A stretch of 25,267 bases of DNA from Pseudomonadales bacterium (GCA_024234635.1 JACKNX010000034.1:1-25267); one strand, 5' to 3'; shown: positions 1 to 10,853, counted from the stretch's first letter. Notes: generated from the letters alone by a model not told the origin. Translations and numbers: made by a program.

Positions 1-635
1 GCCGGGAGTGGCGGCAGACAGACTGGAATCTGGTGACGGGTTACGGCGAGCTGACCGACCCGAAATTCCGGGTCGTGGCGTACGACTTCGGCGTCAAACG
101 CAACATCCTGCGACTGCTGGCCGAGCGCGGCTGTGCGCTGACGGTCGTTCCTGCGAAAACCCCCGCGGACGATGTGCTGGCGCTGAAGCCGGATGGTGTG
201 TTCCTTTCCAACGGTCCGGGCGATCCCGATCCCTGTGACTATGCCATTGCCGCCATCCGCAAACTGCTGGACGCGGAGATGCCCCTCTTCGGCATCTGCC
301 TCGGCCACCAGTTACTGTCGCTGGCGAGCGGCGCACGCACCGTGAAGATGCCGTTCGGGCATCACGGTGCCAACCACCCGGTGCAGGACCTGAAAACCCG
401 CGCGGTGATCATCACCAGCCAGAATCACGGTTTTGCGGTGGACGCCGAATCGCTGCCCAATTGCCTGGCGGCCACTCACGTCTCCCTGTTCGATGGCAGC
501 CTGCAGGGCGTTGAGCGTACCGATCGCCCGGCGTTCGGTTTCCAGGGACATCCCGAAGCGAGTCCCGGGCCGCAGGACTGCCAGTACCTGTTTGATCGTT
601 TCGTTGCGTCGATGGAGGCGCGCCGCCGTGCCTAA
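1..635 (+). CDS. carA: Carbamoyl-phosphate synthase small subunit, 3' part (partial)
   Basis: Glutamine amidotransferase subunit of carbamoyl-phosphate synthase. It hydrolyses glutamine and channels ammonia to CarB, making carbamoyl phosphate for arginine and pyrimidine synthesis in the cytosol. The reading frame is open from the window edge (first full codon at 3), so the N-terminal dimer domain is mostly missing; about 211 of the usual ~380 residues remain. The class I amidotransferase domain is complete: the nucleophile Cys of GICLGHQ is codon 297-299, and the His/Glu pair of GHPEASPGP is at 549-551 and 555-557. Closely matches E. coli CarA throughout. The GTG at 33 is internal, not a start, because conserved sequence continues upstream of it. 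The stop at 633-635 overlaps the carB start. Confidence 0.97.
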   Translation, partial: REWRQTDWNLVTGYGELTDPKFRVVAYDFGVKRNILRLLAERGCALTVVPAKTPADDVLALKPDGVFLSNGPGDPDPCDYAIAAIRKLLDAEMPLFGICLGHQLLSLASGARTVKMPFGHHGANHPVQDLKTRAVIITSQNHGFAVDAESLPNCLAATHVSLFDGSLQGVERTDRPAFGFQGHPEASPGPQDCQYLFDRFVASMEARRRA

Positions 636-3600
636 ACGTACCGATATCAAGACCATCCTCATCATTGGCGCCGGCCCGATCGTCATCGGCCAGGCGTGTG
701 AGTTCGACTACTCCGGCGCCCAGGCGTGCAAGGCGCTGCGCGACGAGGGTTATCGTGTCGTGCTGGTGAATTCCAATCCGGCAACCATCATGACGGACCC
801 GGCCATGGCTGACGCCACCTACATCGAGCCGGTGGAGTGGCGCACGGTGGCGAAGATCATCGAGCGTGAGAGACCGGAGGCGCTGCTGCCGACGATGGGG
901 GGACAGACGGCGCTCAACTGTGCGCTGGACCTCGTGCGTGAGGGAGTGCTGGAAAAATTTGGCGTGGAACTCATCGGCGCCAGCCAGGAAGCCATCGACA
1001 AGGCGGAAGACCGGGAGCTGTTCGATCGCGCGATGAAGCGTATCGGCCTCGAGTGCCCGCGTTCGGCCATTGCGCACAGCCTGGAGGAAGCGCTTCAGGT
1101 ACAGGCGCGACTCGGTTATCCCTGCATCATCCGCCCGTCATTCACGCTGGGCGGCAGCGGCGGTGGCGTGGCGTATAACCAGGAAGAGTTCGTGGAGATC
1201 TGCGAGCGCGGTCTCGATCTGTCGCCCACGCGGGAGCTGCTGATCGACGAGAGCCTGCTCGGCTGGAAAGAGTTCGAGATGGAGGTGGTGCGGGACCACA
1301 AGGACAACTGCATCATCGTCTGCGCGATCGAGAATCTGGATCCGATGGGCATCCACACGGGCGACAGTATCACCGTCGCCCCGGCGCAGACGCTGACCGA
1401 CAAGGAATACCAGATCATGCGCAACGCCTCGATAGCGGTGTTGCGTGAGATCGGCGTGGATACCGGCGGCTCCAACGTGCAGTTCGGCATCGATCCGAAG
1501 ACGGGGCGCATGGTGGTCATCGAAATGAACCCCCGGGTGTCGCGATCGTCCGCGCTGGCCTCCAAGGCGACCGGTTTTCCGATTGCCAAGGTCGCCGCCA
1601 AGCTGGCCGTTGGCTACACGCTGGATGAACTGGCCAACGACATCACCGGCGGCATCATCCCGGCGTCGTTTGAACCCAGCATCGACTACGTGGTGACCAA
1701 GATTCCCCGCTTCACCTTCGAGAAATTCCCCAAGGCCGATGCGCGCCTGACCACACAGATGAAGTCCGTGGGTGAGGTGATGGCGATTGGCCGCAGCTTC
1801 CAGGAGTCGTTGCAGAAGGCGCTCCGGGGTCTGGAAACCGGCAAGAGCGGTTTCGATCCGATCTATCGCTTCAAACCGGGCACCACCGACCATTCGCGCC
1901 TGCGACGCGAGCTGCAATCCGCCGGTGGCGAGCGCCTGTGGTATGTCGCTGATGCCTTCCGGCTGGGGATGAGTCTGGAAGAGATCCAGGAGATCACGGG
2001 CATCGACCCCTGGTTCCTTGCGGAAATCGAAGACCTCGTGGCCACGGAAGAAAAGATCAGCCAACTGGCGGTCGAGGCGATTAGCCGCGAGGAGTGGTAC
2101 GCGTTCAAGCGCAAGGGATTCTCCGACGCGCGCCTGGCACGTCTGCTGGATACCGACGAAGTGATGGTGCGCAGCACGCGCCAGGAACTGGGCGTACGCC
2201 CGGTGTTCCGTCGTGTGGATACTTGCGCCGCGGAATTTCCGGCCACCAGCGCCTACCTCTACTCCACATACGAGGAGGAGTGCGAGGCCAATCCCTCGGA
2301 TCGCCGCAAAATCATGGTGCTTGGCGGCGGGCCGAACCGCATCGGCCAGGGTATCGAGTTTGACTACTGCTGCGTGCACGCGGCGCTGGCGATGCGGGAA
2401 GACGGGTTCGAGACCATCATGGTCAACTGCAATCCCGAAACGGTGTCCACGGACTACGATACGTCGGACCGGCTCTACTTCGAGCCGGTCACGCTGGAAG
2501 ACGTGCTGGCCATCTGTGACGTCGAGCAACCAACCGGGGTGATCGTGCAGTTCGGCGGGCAGACACCGCTGAAACTGGTGGAAGACCTGGAGCGGTTCGG
2601 CGTGCCGATCATTGGCACCACGGCGGATGCCATCGACCGTGCCGAGGACCGGGAGCGCTTTCAGTCGATGATCGAAAAGCTGGGGTTGCGCCAGCCGCCG
2701 AATCGCACCGTGACGACCATCGAGCGCGGAATCGAGGCGGCGCATGAAATCGGCTACCCGCTGGTGGTGCGTCCCTCCTACGTGCTGGGCGGGCGGGCGA
2801 TGGAGATCGTTTACGACGACGACGAACTGCGCGAATACCTGACGCGGGCGGTGGACGTGTCCAACGATTCCCCCGTACTGCTGGATCATTTTCTCGATCA
2901 GGCAGTGGAAGTCGACGTCGACGCCGTCAGCGATGGGCAGCAGGTGGTGATCGGCGCGATCATGCAGCATATCGAGGAAGCTGGCGTCCATTCGGGTGAC
3001 TCCGCCTGTTCCCTGCCGCCTCGTGATCTGTCGCCGCGTATCCAGGACGCAATTCGCGACCAGGTGAAAGCGATGGCCGTGGAGCTGGGTGTGGTTGGCC
3101 TTATGAACGTGCAGCTCGCGGTGCAGGACCAGCGCATCTACGTGCTCGAGGTGAATCCGCGCGCGTCCCGAACGGTGCCGTTCGTCTCCAAGTGCATCGG
3201 CCAGTCGCTGGCGAAGATCGCCGCACGCTGCATGGCTGGCAGGTCCCTGGAAGCGCAGGGATTCACCCGCGAGCTGATTCCCAACTACATCAGCGTCAAG
3301 GAATCGGTTTTCCCGTTCAACAAGTTCCCCGGTGTGGACCCGATACTGGGGCCCGAGATGAAATCCACTGGCGAAGTGATGGGCGTCGGGCGCACTTTTG
3401 GTCAGGCTTTCGCCAAGGCCAGCCTCGGCGCGGGCGTGGTGCTGCCGAAAGGCGGCAGAGCGTTTCTCAGTGTCAAACGGTCGGATCGCGAAGCGGTCAA
3501 AGCCGTAGCACGCCATCTCGCGGCCCTGGGCTTTCGCCTGGCAGGCACCCGCGGCACTGCGCGTGTGATCAGCGAAGAAGGTCTGGAGTGTGCGGTCATA

Positions 3601-3855
3601 CCCAAGGTGGGCGAAAGCCGACCGGACGTCTCCGACATGCTCAAGAACGAAAAAATCGACCTCATCATCAACACCACGGAGGGTCGCCAGTCCATCGCGG
3701 ACTCGGCGGTGATACGGCGGCTCGCGCTGAGCAAGAAGGTTTGTTACACCACGACCATCGCTGCCGCTGAGGCAATCTGCATCGCGTTGAAGGAAGGCAT
3801 GAGCGAAGACGTGCATTGCCTGCAGGAATTACACGCTCGCTTGCCCGCGTGGTGA
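628..3855 (+). CDS. carB: Carbamoyl-phosphate synthase large subunit
   Basis: Synthetase subunit: makes carbamoyl phosphate from bicarbonate, ammonia delivered by CarA, and two ATP. The start is GTG 628, giving PKRTDIKTILIIGAGPIVIG, which aligns with the E. coli N-terminus; GGAGG at 614-618 is the ribosome binding site. The frame stays open upstream to 433, but that part only shadows carA. The protein has 1075 aa (E. coli 1073). It contains the duplicated ATP-grasp halves (around residues 130-400 and 670-860; the Gly-rich loops FTLGGSGGG and YVLGGRAME are visible), the central oligomerisation region, and the C-terminal MGS-like allosteric domain (about 940-1075) that binds UMP/ornithine/IMP in relatives. 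The 8-nt overlap with carA suggests translational coupling for equal subunit amounts. No defects seen. Confidence 0.99.
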   Translation: MPKRTDIKTILIIGAGPIVIGQACEFDYSGAQACKALRDEGYRVVLVNSNPATIMTDPAMADATYIEPVEWRTVAKIIERERPEALLPTMGGQTALNCALDLVREGVLEKFGVELIGASQEAIDKAEDRELFDRAMKRIGLECPRSAIAHSLEEALQVQARLGYPCIIRPSFTLGGSGGGVAYNQEEFVEICERGLDLSPTRELLIDESLLGWKEFEMEVVRDHKDNCIIVCAIENLDPMGIHTGDSITVAPAQTLTDKEYQIMRNASIAVLREIGVDTGGSNVQFGIDPKTGRMVVIEMNPRVSRSSALASKATGFPIAKVAAKLAVGYTLDELANDITGGIIPASFEPSIDYVVTKIPRFTFEKFPKADARLTTQMKSVGEVMAIGRSFQESLQKALRGLETGKSGFDPIYRFKPGTTDHSRLRRELQSAGGERLWYVADAFRLGMSLEEIQEITGIDPWFLAEIEDLVATEEKISQLAVEAISREEWYAFKRKGFSDARLARLLDTDEVMVRSTRQELGVRPVFRRVDTCAAEFPATSAYLYSTYEEECEANPSDRRKIMVLGGGPNRIGQGIEFDYCCVHAALAMREDGFETIMVNCNPETVSTDYDTSDRLYFEPVTLEDVLAICDVEQPTGVIVQFGGQTPLKLVEDLERFGVPIIGTTADAIDRAEDRERFQSMIEKLGLRQPPNRTVTTIERGIEAAHEIGYPLVVRPSYVLGGRAMEIVYDDDELREYLTRAVDVSNDSPVLLDHFLDQAVEVDVDAVSDGQQVVIGAIMQHIEEAGVHSGDSACSLPPRDLSPRIQDAIRDQVKAMAVELGVVGLMNVQLAVQDQRIYVLEVNPRASRTVPFVSKCIGQSLAKIAARCMAGRSLEAQGFTRELIPNYISVKESVFPFNKFPGVDPILGPEMKSTGEVMGVGRTFGQAFAKASLGAGVVLPKGGRAFLSVKRSDREAVKAVARHLAALGFRLAGTRGTARVISEEGLECAVIPKVGESRPDVSDMLKNEKIDLIINTTEGRQSIADSAVIRRLALSKKVCYTTTIAAAEAICIALKEGMSEDVHCLQELHARLPAW

Positions 3856-3879
3856 GGGTGCGCCAGAATCCGCCGCATC

Positions 3880-4353
3880 ATGCCAGTACCAATGACAGTT
3901 GAAGGCGCCGAAGCGCTGCGGGCGGAGCTCAACCACCGCAAGAACCAGTTGCGTCAGGAGATCTCTCGGCAGATCGGTGAGGCCCGGGAACACGGCGACC
4001 TGCGCGAAAACGCGGAGTACCACGCCGCCAAGGAAGTTCAGGGCCTCAACGAAGCGCGTATTCGCGATATCGAAGGCAAGCTGTCCGAGGCCCAGATCAT
4101 CGACATCTCCCGCATCCCGCCGGGCGAGAAAGTCATATTCGGTGTCACGGTTCGCCTGCTGGACGTGGAGAGCGACGAGACCGTCACCTACAAGATCGTG
4201 GGGGAAGACGAGGCCGACCTGAAGGTGGCGAAAATTTCCGTGACCTCACCGGTGGCGCGTGCGCTGATCGGCAAACTGGTTGGCGATGCCGTGTCCGTGC
4301 AGACCCCCAGTGGCCTGCGCGAATACGAGATTGACGCTGTCGAGCATATCTGA
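3880..4353 (+). CDS. greA: Transcript cleavage factor GreA
   Basis: GreA enters the RNA polymerase secondary channel and stimulates cleavage of backtracked RNA, rescuing arrested elongation complexes. The protein has 157 aa (E. coli 158). The N-terminal coiled coil (about residues 1-75) carries the acidic tip motif EHGDLRENAEYH, with D40 and E43 equivalent to the Mg-binding D41/E44 of E. coli. The C-terminal FKBP-like domain (about 80-157) contains VRLLDVESDE and the IVGEDEAD segment. ATG 3880 is chosen because MPVPMTVEGAEALRAEL aligns with MQAIPMTLRGAEKLREEL; the alternative ATG 3892 would lose conserved residues. I see no strong Shine-Dalgarno sequence. Only 24 nt separate it from carB, so co-transcription with carAB is likely, as in many gammaproteobacteria. 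Confidence 0.98.
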   Translation: MPVPMTVEGAEALRAELNHRKNQLRQEISRQIGEAREHGDLRENAEYHAAKEVQGLNEARIRDIEGKLSEAQIIDISRIPPGEKVIFGVTVRLLDVESDETVTYKIVGEDEADLKVAKISVTSPVARALIGKLVGDAVSVQTPSGLREYEIDAVEHI

Positions 4354-4420
4354 CCTTCCCACGGTGGCATGGGGACGGGCAAAGCGCCTGCAGGGACTTG
4401 TCGTTATCGACAGAGCCGTC

Positions 4421-4738
4421 TCAGTGGGAGCGGTGTCGAAGCACATTCGACAGCGCTGGGCTTGCGTCGATGTTGCGTCGATAGAGCACCAGGATCTTGC
4501 CGATACTCTGCACCAGTTCCGCGCCGGATGCCGACACGATGGCCTCGGCCAGGGCCTGACGTGTCTCCCGGTCCGTGGCGTGAATGCGCACTTTGATGAG
4601 CTCGTGATCGGCCAGCGCGCGCTCCAGTTCCTTCAGCACCGCGTCACTGACGCCCGCGTTGCCGACGGTCACGACCGGGTACAGGTGATGGGCAATCTGT
4701 CGCAGCTCTTTTCTCTGTCGCGTATCCAGGGGAATCAC
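4421..4738 (-). CDS. yhbY: RNA-binding protein YhbY (CRM domain, ribosome assembly)
   Basis: Small CRM-domain protein of 105 aa (E. coli YhbY 97 aa) that associates with pre-50S particles in relatives. Conserved segments are KELRQIAHHLYPVVTVGNAG (the GNAG turn is the CRM GxxG loop), HELIKVRIHATDRETR and SIGKILVLYRR. The start is GTG 4738 with AGGA five bases upstream; this fits E. coli, where the domain begins within a few residues of the start. It is encoded opposite to greA and rlmE, the same inverted position it has in E. coli. It converges with greA (67-nt gap, where a 5-bp hairpin TGTCG/CGACA at 4399-4412 lacks a T-run) and diverges from rlmE. The C-terminal tail after YRRNIDAS is variable. 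Confidence 0.95.
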   Translation of the reverse strand: MIPLDTRQRKELRQIAHHLYPVVTVGNAGVSDAVLKELERALADHELIKVRIHATDRETRQALAEAIVSASGAELVQSIGKILVLYRRNIDASPALSNVLRHRSH

Positions 4739-4823
4739 CGTTGTCCTGCAGGGGCGCGCATTCTAGCCGCTGTCCGCCCGGATTCCGCCAGGGCAGTACA
4801 TGATCTCGGGGGTTTCTGAGGCC

Positions 4824-5465
4824 ATGTCGCGCAAGGGCAACTCTTCCGGTCGATGGCTGAATCGCCAGAAACGCGACCGTTACGTCCGCCAGGCGCAGCA
4901 GGAAGGCAACGTCTCGCGCGCGCACTACAAGCTGGAGCAGCTCGATGAGCGTTTCCGCCTGGTGCGCCGCCAGGACCAGATACTCGAGCTCGGGGCCGCG
5001 CCGGGAGGCTGGACCCGTTATCTGGGCGAACGCGCCGCTGCGGGCCGGGTGGTGGCCGTGGATCCTCTACCCGTGGTGGGTGGCGCCAACGTCACAGTGA
5101 TCACGGGGTGGTTCGGCGAGCCGGAAGTGGACGCGGAAATCGAAGCCCTGGCGCCGGCAGGCAGCGTTGACCTTGTTTTATCGGATATGGCCCCCAACCT
5201 CTCAGGGATACGTTCAGCCGATCAGGCGCGGTCGATACACCTGGCCGATCTGGCGCTCCAGGCGGCACGGCACTGGCTGAAACCTGGCGGCCGTTTGGTG
5301 GTCAAACTGTTCCAGGGCGAAGGCACGGACGGCTGGGTGCGCGAGGCCCGCACGGTTTTTGCTTCCGTAAAGGTGGCGAAACCCGATGCGTCCCGTGCGG
5401 AATCCCGCGAGGTCTATGCGGTGTGCATTGGCCGGATTGCGGAAATTGCCGGTGGCGGTGTGTGA
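4824..5465 (+). CDS. rlmE: 23S rRNA (uridine-2'-O)-methyltransferase RlmE (FtsJ/RrmJ)
   Basis: Methylates the 2'-OH of U2552 in the A loop of 23S rRNA, a late step of 50S assembly; a heat-shock protein in E. coli. Rossmann-like SAM fold with motif I LELGAAPGGW (residues 54-63) and SDMAPN (120-125). The family K-D-K-E catalytic tetrad is complete: K36 (AHYKL), D121, K161 (VVKLFQGEG) and E196 (SREVY). I chose ATG 4824 (MSRKGNSSGRWL, 213 aa) because it aligns with the N-terminus of characterised homologues (about 209 aa). ATG 4800 would add eight residues and has a better-spaced CAGGG ribosome site, so it cannot be excluded. Followed by ftsH after 128 nt, as in E. coli. Confidence 0.97.
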   Translation: MSRKGNSSGRWLNRQKRDRYVRQAQQEGNVSRAHYKLEQLDERFRLVRRQDQILELGAAPGGWTRYLGERAAAGRVVAVDPLPVVGGANVTVITGWFGEPEVDAEIEALAPAGSVDLVLSDMAPNLSGIRSADQARSIHLADLALQAARHWLKPGGRLVVKLFQGEGTDGWVREARTVFASVKVAKPDASRAESREVYAVCIGRIAEIAGGGV

Positions 5466-5593
5466 TACCGCGCCTGTTGCCTGGAACGGCATGGTGTAAG
5501 CTTGCTGACCGGTACGGGATTGGCGGAGTGGGAAACGTTTGCAGGCAGCCCCGGAACAGGCGCCGCCTCAGAACATGATAGTGAGGTAACTCC

Positions 5594-7483
<1,890 letters not shown>

Positions 7484-7487
7484 TTGC

Positions 7488-8336
7488 ATGGCCGTAGTCA
7501 GGTGCCGTGCGCGGCGGCTGGCGCTCGACAGGGCGCAAATCATGGGGGTGATCAATGTCACCCCCGATTCGTTTTCGGATGGTGGAAATCTGCTGACCCC
7601 CCGGGGCGAGCCGGATCTCGACCGTATTGAGCGCGTTGCCCGAAGCATGCTTGCGGCCGGTGCTACGCTCCTCGATATCGGTGGCGAGTCTACCCGGCCA
7701 GGCGCGCCGGATGTACCGGAGGCGGCGGAACTGGCGCGTGTGATTCCGGTCATGGAACGCCTTCGGGGACTCGATACCCTGTTGTCTGTTGATACGCGAA
7801 AGCCGATGGTGGCGCGCGCGGCGCTGGAGGCAGGCGCGCACCTGGTGAACGATGTGTCCGGCGGCGAAGCTGAGGGCATGCTGGACGTGGTGGCTGGAAT
7901 GCGGGCGGGCATCTGCCTGATGCACATGCAGGGCACGCCCGGTTCGATGCAGGATGCCCCGGCCTATGGCGATGTTGTTGGCGAAGTCGCCGACTATCTC
8001 GCGGCGAGAGCCCGGGCGGCGCAGTTGGCTGGCATCTCAGGTGAGTCCATCGTGGTCGACCCGGGCATTGGTTTTGGCAAGACACTTGCGCACAACCTTG
8101 CGCTGCTGGCCGGGTTGCCGGTGTTGGTCGGTATCGGCTATCCCGTGCTGATCGGGGTATCCCGCAAATCGCTGCTCGGACGCATTACCGGCAGGGAAGT
8201 GGCGGAGCGCATGGTCGGCGGGGCAGTCATGGCGGCGCTGGCCGTGGAGCGTGGTGCGCGGGTGATCCGCACGCACGATGTGGCGCCCACCCGTGATGCG
8301 CTCGCGGTTGTACAGGCACTCAGCGGCGTGACGTGA
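7488..8336 (+). CDS. folP: Dihydropteroate synthase
   Basis: Condenses p-aminobenzoate with dihydropterin pyrophosphate to give dihydropteroate in folate synthesis; the sulfonamide target. 282 aa, the same length as E. coli FolP. TIM-barrel signatures are present: MGVINVTPDSFSDGG (residues 19-33), the GESTRPG loop (66-72), SVDTRKP, LVNDVSGG, LMHMQGTP, DPGIGFGKTLAHN, GVSRKSLLG and the C-terminal RTHDV. The start is ATG 7488, just after the ftsH stop (7481-7483), with GGAG at 7474-7477; the frame is open further upstream inside ftsH but without family similarity. Co-transcription with ftsH is likely. No resistance-type insertion is evident in the pABA loops. Confidence 0.98.
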   Translation: MAVVRCRARRLALDRAQIMGVINVTPDSFSDGGNLLTPRGEPDLDRIERVARSMLAAGATLLDIGGESTRPGAPDVPEAAELARVIPVMERLRGLDTLLSVDTRKPMVARAALEAGAHLVNDVSGGEAEGMLDVVAGMRAGICLMHMQGTPGSMQDAPAYGDVVGEVADYLAARARAAQLAGISGESIVVDPGIGFGKTLAHNLALLAGLPVLVGIGYPVLIGVSRKSLLGRITGREVAERMVGGAVMAALAVERGARVIRTHDVAPTRDALAVVQALSGVT

Positions 8337-8534
8337 CGAACAGGATAGTCGTGGCGGCGATGCGGCCACGGGAAACGAGGAGGCTGTTGAAAACGCAGCC
8401 TGTTGGCTGATTCATGGATTGGCCGGGTTGCAACTCAACCGCATGAGCGCGCGGGTTGTAAAGAGCGGGCGCATACCCGCGGTCGATGAAAATTTCCGGG
8501 AAGGATCTTTTCGTCATCATGTTAAGGAAAGGAC
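8337..8534 (+). promoter_or_regulatory. Hairpin-rich leader upstream of glmM
   Basis: The 198 nt between folP and glmM hold no credible gene. They contain four consecutive short hairpins: CGTGGC/GCCACG (8350-8370), AGGCTG/CAGCCT (8381-8401), GGTTG/CAACC (8426-8440) and GCGGG/CCCGC (8465-8480). None is followed by a T-run, so they are not classical terminators. The last part (8522-8534) carries the AAGGA ribosome site of glmM. This could be an mRNA leader or simply folP 3' UTR. I do not recognise a known riboswitch, and a promoter could not be assigned with confidence. Confidence 0.3.
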
Positions 8535-9887
8535 ATGAGCAGAAAATACTTTGGTACCGATGGCATCCGCGGCCGAGTGGGCAACTACCCGATTACGCCG
8601 GAGTTCTGTCTTCGCCTCGGGTGGGCGGTTGGCAGGGTTTTCGCCCAGCATGGCCGCAGCCAGATACTGATCGGGAAGGACACCCGCATTTCCGGGTACA
8701 TGCTGGAATCGGTGCTGGAGTCCGGGCTCGCCAGCGCCGGCGTGGATGTCGGTCTGATCGGGCCGATGCCCACCCCCGCCATCGCCTATCTGACGCGCAC
8801 CCTGCGCGCTGACGCCGGCATCGTGATTTCGGCGTCGCACAACCCCTACTACGACAACGGCATCAAGTTTTTTGACAGCTTCGGCAACAAATTGCCCGAT
8901 GAGCTGGAGCTCGAGATCGAGGCCATGCTGGAAAGCAAAATGGTCTGTGTTGCCTCGGAGCAGTTGGGCAAGGCGAGCCGGTTACCGGACGCGGCCGGGC
9001 GCTACATCGAATTCTGCAAGGCGACGGTCGATCGTGGCTTCCGGTTGAGCGGTTTGCGCGTGGTGCTCGATTGCGCCCACGGGGCCACTTACCACGTTGC
9101 GCCGGGTGTGTTCGAGGAGCTGGGGGCTGACACCATCGTGATCGGCGCGGACCCCGATGGCATGAACATCAATGCGGGGTGTGGCTCCACCCATCCCGAG
9201 ATGCTGGTGGAAAAGGTGCGCGAGTACCGGGCGGATGTTGGCATCGCCTTTGATGGCGATGGTGATCGGGTGGTCATGGTGGATGCCCGCGGCAACGTGC
9301 TGGATGGCGACGAACTGCTGTACATCATCGCGTGTCATCGCCAGAGCACCGCCGAACTCGGTGGCGGGGTGGTCGGTACCGTCATGACAAATTTCGGGCT
9401 GGAAAAAGCACTGGCGACGCGCAATATCCCGTTTGCGCGAGCGGCAGTGGGCGACCGCTACGTGCTGGAGCTGATGAAGAACCAGGGCTGGATCCTCGGC
9501 GGTGAATCGTCTGGGCACATCGTCTGTCTGGACCGGACGACCACCGGAGACGGTATCGTCGCCGCGCTGCAGGTGCTGCGGGCGTCCGTGGAAACAGGGC
9601 GTGGCCTGCGCGAGCTCCTGGACGGGCTGGCGATGATGCCCCAGGAAATGATCAACGTGCGTGTCGAGGAACCGAAGCAGGTTGCCGAAAATCCGGAACT
9701 CAGGCGCGTGGTTGAAGCCAAGGAGGCTCAGCTTGCCGGGCGGGGACGTATCCTGGTGCGACCATCCGGGACCGAGCCGGTATTGCGGGTCATGGTGGAA
9801 GGCGAGGACATGCTCGAGGTTCGCACGATTGCCGCAGAACTGGCCTACAGCGCGGAAAATCTCGCCCCGCGGACGAACGGACACTGA
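8535..9887 (+). CDS. glmM: Phosphoglucosamine mutase
   Basis: Interconverts glucosamine-6-phosphate and glucosamine-1-phosphate, feeding UDP-GlcNAc synthesis for peptidoglycan and LPS. 450 aa (E. coli 445). Alpha-D-phosphohexomutase motifs: the active serine loop ISASHNP with phosphorylated S101, the metal loop DGDGDR (240-245), the sugar loop GGESSGH (322-328) and the phosphate loop RPSGTEP (409-415). The N-terminus MSRKYFGTDGIRG is typical of GlmM rather than of other phosphoglucomutases. ATG 8535 has AAGGA and AAGGAC just upstream. The downstream gene is tpiA after 168 nt. In E. coli, by contrast, folP and glmM are followed directly by secG. Confidence 0.98.
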   Translation: MSRKYFGTDGIRGRVGNYPITPEFCLRLGWAVGRVFAQHGRSQILIGKDTRISGYMLESVLESGLASAGVDVGLIGPMPTPAIAYLTRTLRADAGIVISASHNPYYDNGIKFFDSFGNKLPDELELEIEAMLESKMVCVASEQLGKASRLPDAAGRYIEFCKATVDRGFRLSGLRVVLDCAHGATYHVAPGVFEELGADTIVIGADPDGMNINAGCGSTHPEMLVEKVREYRADVGIAFDGDGDRVVMVDARGNVLDGDELLYIIACHRQSTAELGGGVVGTVMTNFGLEKALATRNIPFARAAVGDRYVLELMKNQGWILGGESSGHIVCLDRTTTGDGIVAALQVLRASVETGRGLRELLDGLAMMPQEMINVRVEEPKQVAENPELRRVVEAKEAQLAGRGRILVRPSGTEPVLRVMVEGEDMLEVRTIAAELAYSAENLAPRTNGH

Positions 9888-10055
9888 CCTCATCGAAGCG
9901 GGCGGACCGGCAGTGCGGCTTGGAGTGCTGCCGGGACGGTTGTTGCCGGCGGGTTGCCGTGGCGATCTTCTGACAACCGATGCCCGGCACGGCGCGGATG
10001 CTTTTTTCGATTTGCACGTTTACCATTGCGCGCCCTTCGGCTAGCGTTCGGTGGC

Positions 10056-10832
10056 ATGACTGATACCGCACGCCGACAGATCGTCGCCGCCAACTGGAAG
10101 ATGCACGGATCGCTGGACATGATTCAGGGGTACGTGGGGCATCTGCAGCCGGTGGAAGGCGTGGAGTTGGTGCTATTTCCGCCGGCGACGCATCTCGCCC
10201 CACTGGTGTCCGCGCTTGACGCGGTCGAGGCGCGTGTGGCGGTTGGCGCGCAGGATGTCCACGATAAGGAAGCGGGCGCTTATACCGGTGAAGTGGCGGC
10301 GACCATGGTCGCGGATCTCGGCGGACGGTGGGCCATCGTCGGGCACTCGGAGCGCCGCCGATACGCCGCCGAGTCGGACGAGCTCGTGGCGGCGAAGGTG
10401 GTAGCGGCGTTCCGGGCGGGACTTCAACCTGTCCTGTGCGTGGGCGAAACGCTCGAGGAGCGGCAGGCCGGCGATGCCGAGGCAGTTGTTGCCCGACAAC
10501 TATCGTGCGTTACCAACGCATTGTCGGCGGAAGCCATTCGCCGACTGGTGGTTGCCTACGAACCGGTATGGGCGATCGGGACGGGGCACAGTGCGACGCT
10601 GGCACAGGTGGAGACGATGCACTCCGCCATTCGGCGAGTGCTCAATGACGCCGTCGACGGCGAGTTTGCGGCCACCGTACTGTACGGCGGCAGCGTGAAT
10701 GAGAAGAATGCCATCGAACTGTTCAGTTCGAGCCTGGTGGACGGCGCCCTGGTGGGTGGCGCGGCGCTGGCGGGTGAACGGTTCATGACGATAGCCCGCG
10801 CGATGCATGAGGCAGGCAGAGCGGCAGGCTGA
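10056..10832 (+). CDS. tpiA: Triosephosphate isomerase
   Basis: Interconverts dihydroxyacetone phosphate and glyceraldehyde-3-phosphate in glycolysis and gluconeogenesis. 258 aa (E. coli 255). All catalytic residues are visible: N13 and K15 in AANWKMHGS, H97 in IVGHSERR, E169 in VAYEPVWAIGTG, plus the phosphate-binding YGGSVN (210-215). ATG 10056 was chosen because MTDTARRQIVAANWK gives the standard spacing to the lysine; the frame is open back to 9954 but that extension has no family similarity. The ribosome site is poor (GGTGG directly upstream). The preceding 168 nt (9888-10055) contain a T-run at 10003-10008 but no clean hairpin, and I could not find a convincing promoter there. Followed by secG 21 nt later. 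Confidence 0.98.
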   Translation: MTDTARRQIVAANWKMHGSLDMIQGYVGHLQPVEGVELVLFPPATHLAPLVSALDAVEARVAVGAQDVHDKEAGAYTGEVAATMVADLGGRWAIVGHSERRRYAAESDELVAAKVVAAFRAGLQPVLCVGETLEERQAGDAEAVVARQLSCVTNALSAEAIRRLVVAYEPVWAIGTGHSATLAQVETMHSAIRRVLNDAVDGEFAATVLYGGSVNEKNAIELFSSSLVDGALVGGAALAGERFMTIARAMHEAGRAAG

Positions 10833-10853
10833 TCGGGTTGTATCGAGGTGAGT

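Noticed and set aside
433..627. Apparent N-terminal extension of carB that overlaps carA, suggesting a fusion
   Set aside because: The extension is carA read in another frame; GTG 628 with its GGAGG site matches the family start.
1138..3816. Long open frame (892 codons) on the minus strand opposite carB
   Set aside because: High-GC shadow frame: rich in His/Arg/Asp with no domain motifs, fully antisense to the well-conserved carB.
4399..4412. TGTCG/CGACA hairpin between greA and yhbY as a terminator
   Set aside because: Five pairs only and no T-run on either strand.
8378..8393. GAGGCTGTTGAAAA-like sequence, resembling ends of some insertion sequences
   Set aside because: No second inverted end, no transposase remnant and no target duplication; short enough to be chance and part of a local hairpin.
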